From: Candidatus Atribacteria bacterium
GTDB taxonomy: Bacteria; Atribacterota; Atribacteria; Atribacterales; Atribacteraceae
DNA length: 8,173 nucleotides
Assembly: GCA_026390275.1 (NCBI GenBank)
Contig: JAPLGF010000160.1
Coordinates: 1-8,173 of the forward strand
Direction of reading: 5' to 3'
Under the pieces are notes generated by a model. It was not told where the DNA came from. It did not search any database and was given only the letters and a program-made list of their open reading frames with translations. Made by a program: the position numbers and the translations under genes. How positions within the stretch are numbered: the first letter of the stretch is position 1; every line of letters begins with the position of its first letter. This document shows, piece after piece, positions 6,405 to 8,173 of the stretch.

Positions 6405-7559
6405 TCATCCATCGAAGTGAAAACGGGAAAGGATTTGTTGAAATTCCGGCTGATAGTGGGAATACTGGGTTGATTCCGCTGTGAACGTAAGAACATAGGC
6501 TTTTATCCCCCGAATGATATAGACCTGAGAATAGGTGAGTTCTTTTCCATCCAGGGTTCGACTGTAGACCAGGACCTTGCCGGGCTGGCCGGAGATGGTG
6601 GCGTCATAATTTTCTCTGAACTGCACATCAGGAAAGGTCTTCAACTGATCCATAGTGAGCGAAAAATAGTTCTGGAGGCTCATTTCAGAGGGAAGGTTTT
6701 CGATCAAGATGTTTAAGTTTTCCCGGAAAACATCCTGCGGGTTGTCAGTTGGTGCCAGAAAAGCGACCACTTCCTGGTTCATAAGAGTCTGGATGGTGGA
6801 GGTCCAGGAATTGGGATATTTTAAGGTGAATCCTTTTTGGGTATCGGTAAACGTTTTAAAATCACTGGTTGTCGCGGTCGTGATAATGCTTGGGGGTGTC
6901 TGGTGGGGACCCTTGGTGAGTTGAGCGACTTTTTCCCCCGGGATGGCAAAATTGAGGTTTTCACCCTTGAAATAGACGTAAAAGGCAACGGCCACCACCT
7001 CCCCTTGCATATTCACCACGGGACTTCCGCTGGAACCGGGGGAGACGGGAGCGGTGATCTGGATCACGTTTCCTTTGGTGTACTCCGGGATGGTTCGGAT
7101 AGCCGCGACGATTCCATCGGAAACACTGAACTCCAGAGCAAGGGGATTCCCCATCACCATTACTCTCTCTCCTACTTCCGGTGGAGAACTCACAATGGGG
7201 AGAAACTGGACTGGAATCTTCCTGGTATCAACAGACAGAAGTGCCAGGTCGCTTTCTTTGTCCCCTCCCAGCACCTTTGTTATCTGATACGAATTGCCAT
7301 CCGTGGCTTTAATAATGGCACTATAGGCTCCCTCGACCACATGCCAGTTGGTGATCACATCACCCTGCGGGCTGATAAAGAAACCACTCCCCTGCATGAG
7401 CCCGATTCCTTTGTCGTTGTAAGTATATATCGCCACAATAGAGGGTTTTATTTTTTTCACCAGGGATACTAAGTCTTCTGCGGCAAATGAGAAGGACAAG
7501 AGCGGGCAGAGAAATAGAACTATCCAGATGACAAAGAGGAACCATAAAATTCGTTTCAA
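6405..7559 (-). CDS. Secreted HtrA-like serine protease with PsbP-like C-terminal domain
   Basis: A 384-residue exported trypsin-like (S1C) protease. The N-terminus is a Sec signal peptide with a likely cut near SFSFAA-ED (residue 27). Residues about 30-215 form the chymotrypsin fold with an intact triad: H73 in TNWHVV, D104 in ESDLALL and S177 in PGSSGSPV. After a Thr/Pro linker (218-232), the end (about 235-384) contains GFTLKYPNSW and later YIIRGIKAYVLTFTA, the pattern of PsbP/MOG1/DcrB-like domains. No PDZ domain is visible, unlike DegP or DegQ. The start codon is TTG at 7559, supported by GGAGG 7 nt upstream (7567-7571) and by the complete signal peptide it begins. It is the first gene of the right-hand run, 102 nt before the chaperone gene, so it may be separately controlled. 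A role in envelope protein quality control is the likely family function. Confidence 0.92.
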   Translation of the reverse strand: MKRILWFLFVIWIVLFLCPLLSFSFAAEDLVSLVKKIKPSIVAIYTYNDKGIGLMQGSGFFISPQGDVITNWHVVEGAYSAIIKATDGNSYQITKVLGGDKESDLALLSVDTRKIPVQFLPIVSSPPEVGERVMVMGNPLALEFSVSDGIVAAIRTIPEYTKGNVIQITAPVSPGSSGSPVVNMQGEVVAVAFYVYFKGENLNFAIPGEKVAQLTKGPHQTPPSIITTATTSDFKTFTDTQKGFTLKYPNSWTSTIQTLMNQEVVAFLAPTDNPQDVFRENLNILIENLPSEMSLQNYFSLTMDQLKTFPDVQFRENYDATISGQPGKVLVYSRTLDGKELTYSQVYIIRGIKAYVLTFTAESTQYSHYQPEFQQILSRFHFDG

Positions 7560-7566
7560 ACTTTCA

Positions 7567-7571
7567 CCTCC
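7567..7571 (-). promoter_or_regulatory. Ribosome-binding site for a TTG start
   Basis: The minus strand reads GGAGG, 7 nt before the TTG at 7559. No ATG or GTG in frame precedes the signal peptide, so this strong site decides in favour of the rare TTG initiation codon. Confidence 0.8.
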
Positions 7572-7627
7572 ATATTCGACGGCGGTATTTGAAAAAATAG
7601 AACAAAAATACTTTCCCTACCGATTTC

Positions 7628-7656
7628 ATTATACGGTTTTTCACCCCAAAAAATAC
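7628..7656 (-). promoter_or_regulatory. Probable sigma-70-type promoter of the protease gene
   Basis: On the minus strand a perfect TATAAT occupies 7628-7633. Seventeen bases upstream is only a weak -35 (GTATTT, 7651-7656). Transcription would start near 7620, leaving a leader of about 60 nt with the GGAGG site near its end. The perfect -10 and its position make this the best promoter in the window; the -35 is poor, so an activator or a loose -35 must be assumed. Confidence 0.45.
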
Positions 7657-7811
7657 AGCCTCTAAAAACGTGGAATTGGGTATTTGTGAAAATGGGGAAT
7701 CGGAAAGACCTTCCCCACTGTTGTCCCCTCTCCCGGTTTTCCCATAATTTCCCACAATCTTTTGATAATTTTTCTGAATTCGGTATTCATACTAAACTGG
7801 TTTTAAAGCTT

Positions 7812-7884
7812 TCAATCTAAATGGTAATCCAGGAAATGGAGAACTTTCCATTACCGAATTGATATGATATTCTCATAAGATTGA
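7812..7884. other. Possible three-way-junction RNA or DNA structure
   Basis: Outer arms TCAATCT (7812-7818) and AGATTGA (7878-7884) are complementary. Inside them are two hairpins. The first pairs GGTAAT (7823-7828) with ATTACC (7850-7855) and continues, across a CCA bulge, as GGAAA (7832-7836) with TTTCC (7845-7849). The second pairs TATGA (7863-7867) with TCATA (7873-7877) and stacks directly on the outer stem. The strand and function are unknown, and part of this could be chance in AT-rich DNA. Confidence 0.3.
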
Positions 7885-7952
7885 GTAATCCGGAATATTG
7901 GTAGATCTTCCTGTCAGGACAAAAAAATGGCGCCAGCAACGGATGAAAATTC

Positions 7953-8009
7953 CCCCCTCACCCTTGCCTCTCCCTCAACAAAACGGGGAGAGGGAAAAAA
8001 AGGAGGGGG
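7953..8009. repeat. Compound inverted repeat, CCCTC/GAGGG type
   Basis: An inner stem pairs CCTCTCCC (7967-7974) with GGGAGAGG (7986-7993) around an 11-nt loop. An outer stem pairs CCCCCTC (7953-7959) with GAGGGGG (8003-8009). The plus strand switches from C-rich to G-rich at the loop. The layout resembles the dispersed palindromic elements rich in CCCTCACCC and CTCTCCCC found between genes in many bacteria, which would make this a multi-copy intergenic repeat. That it is multi-copy here is inferred, since only one copy is in the window. Confidence 0.6.
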
Positions 8010-8031
8010 CGTAGGGGAGGGTGCCTTTTTC

Positions 8032-8067
8032 CAACTCCACAACTCCACATCTCCACAACTCAACATC
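8032..8067. repeat. Tandem repeat with 8-bp period
   Basis: Four and a half units of a degenerate 8-mer follow one another: CAACTCCA, CAACTCCA, CATCTCCA, CAACTCAA, then CATC. It lies 22 nt after the compound inverted repeat, so the two may form one larger element. Confidence 0.7.
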
Positions 8068-8173
8068 ATTTTCAGAGTAGACAATGGTTTTGGCAACTTT
8101 TTATCTGTGACTAAACCAGATTCTGGTATCGAGGTGATTGATCACCATGCGACTTTTTTTTCAGGATAGTTTC

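Larger units (their letters stand above)
7572..8173. other. Non-coding region with inverted and tandem repeats
   Basis: I see no convincing gene in these roughly 600 nt. Short frames exist on both strands, but they lack ribosome-binding sites and recognisable domains, and they run through repeats. From left to right the region holds the protease promoter, a 7-bp hairpin TGGGGAA/TTCCCCA (7693-7699 and 7711-7717), a group of arms that can form a three-way junction (7812-7884), a compound GC-skewed inverted repeat (7953-8009), an 8-bp tandem repeat (8032-8067), and two palindromes (8115-8146) followed by eight T. One minus frame is open from 8173 to a TAG at 8111-8113 and could be the last 20 codons of a gene beyond the window; it cannot be judged. 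Confidence 0.6.

Noticed and set aside
7564..7755. 63-codon minus-strand frame upstream of the protease
   Set aside because: It has no ribosome-binding site and no recognisable domain, runs across the likely promoter, and ends inside the protease ribosome-binding region.
8032..8067. The tandem repeat as a CRISPR array
   Set aside because: The units are 8 bp and directly joined, with no spacers and no cas genes nearby.
7914..8169. Short open frames on both strands through the repeat block at the right end
   Set aside because: Their translations are low-complexity products of the C/G-rich palindrome and tandem repeat, with no sign of a start site.

Overview
All supported genes in this window lie on the minus strand, so transcription runs from right to left. 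The base composition is moderate and the ribosome-binding sites are strong GGAGG types. Lipoprotein and Sec signal peptides are present, and two proteins carry cysteine-rich metal domains. This fits an anaerobic or thermophilic bacterium, perhaps a deep-branching lineage such as Atribacterota or a Firmicutes relative. That placement is a weak guess; nothing in the window fixes the taxon.

Right end (7560-8173): 614 bases with no convincing gene. They hold a GC-skewed compound inverted repeat, an 8-bp tandem repeat, two small palindromes at the edge, a set of arms that can be drawn as a three-way junction, and a likely promoter (a perfect TATAAT) for the first gene.

Right-hand gene run, 7559 down to 2771, in transcription order: a secreted trypsin-like (HtrA-type) protease with a PsbP-like C-terminal domain instead of PDZ and a TTG start; a 67-residue CopZ-like metallochaperone; an aldo/keto reductase; a Gfo/Idh/MocA NAD(P)-dependent oxidoreductase; and a DegT/DnrJ/EryC1/StrS PLP aminotransferase. 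The last three are closely spaced and look like a module for making or remodelling an amino sugar or amino polyol (oxidation, transamination, carbonyl reduction). The substrate cannot be read from the sequence.

Middle gap (2446-2770): an AT-rich probable promoter region plus a GC-rich island that may be the remnant of a lost gene.

Left-hand gene run, 2445 down to 1: a DUF2318 lipoprotein with five conserved cysteines; a three-domain membrane protein (HMA, SafE/DsbD-like membrane core, cupredoxin); and a secreted protein cut off by the window edge. Together these look like a cell-envelope copper or other soft-metal handling cluster. The CopZ-like gene in the other run would be its cytosolic counterpart. 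No textbook defence, CRISPR, transposase or RNA gene was found. The most unusual items are the domain architectures of the membrane protein and the protease, and the structured non-coding block at the right end.
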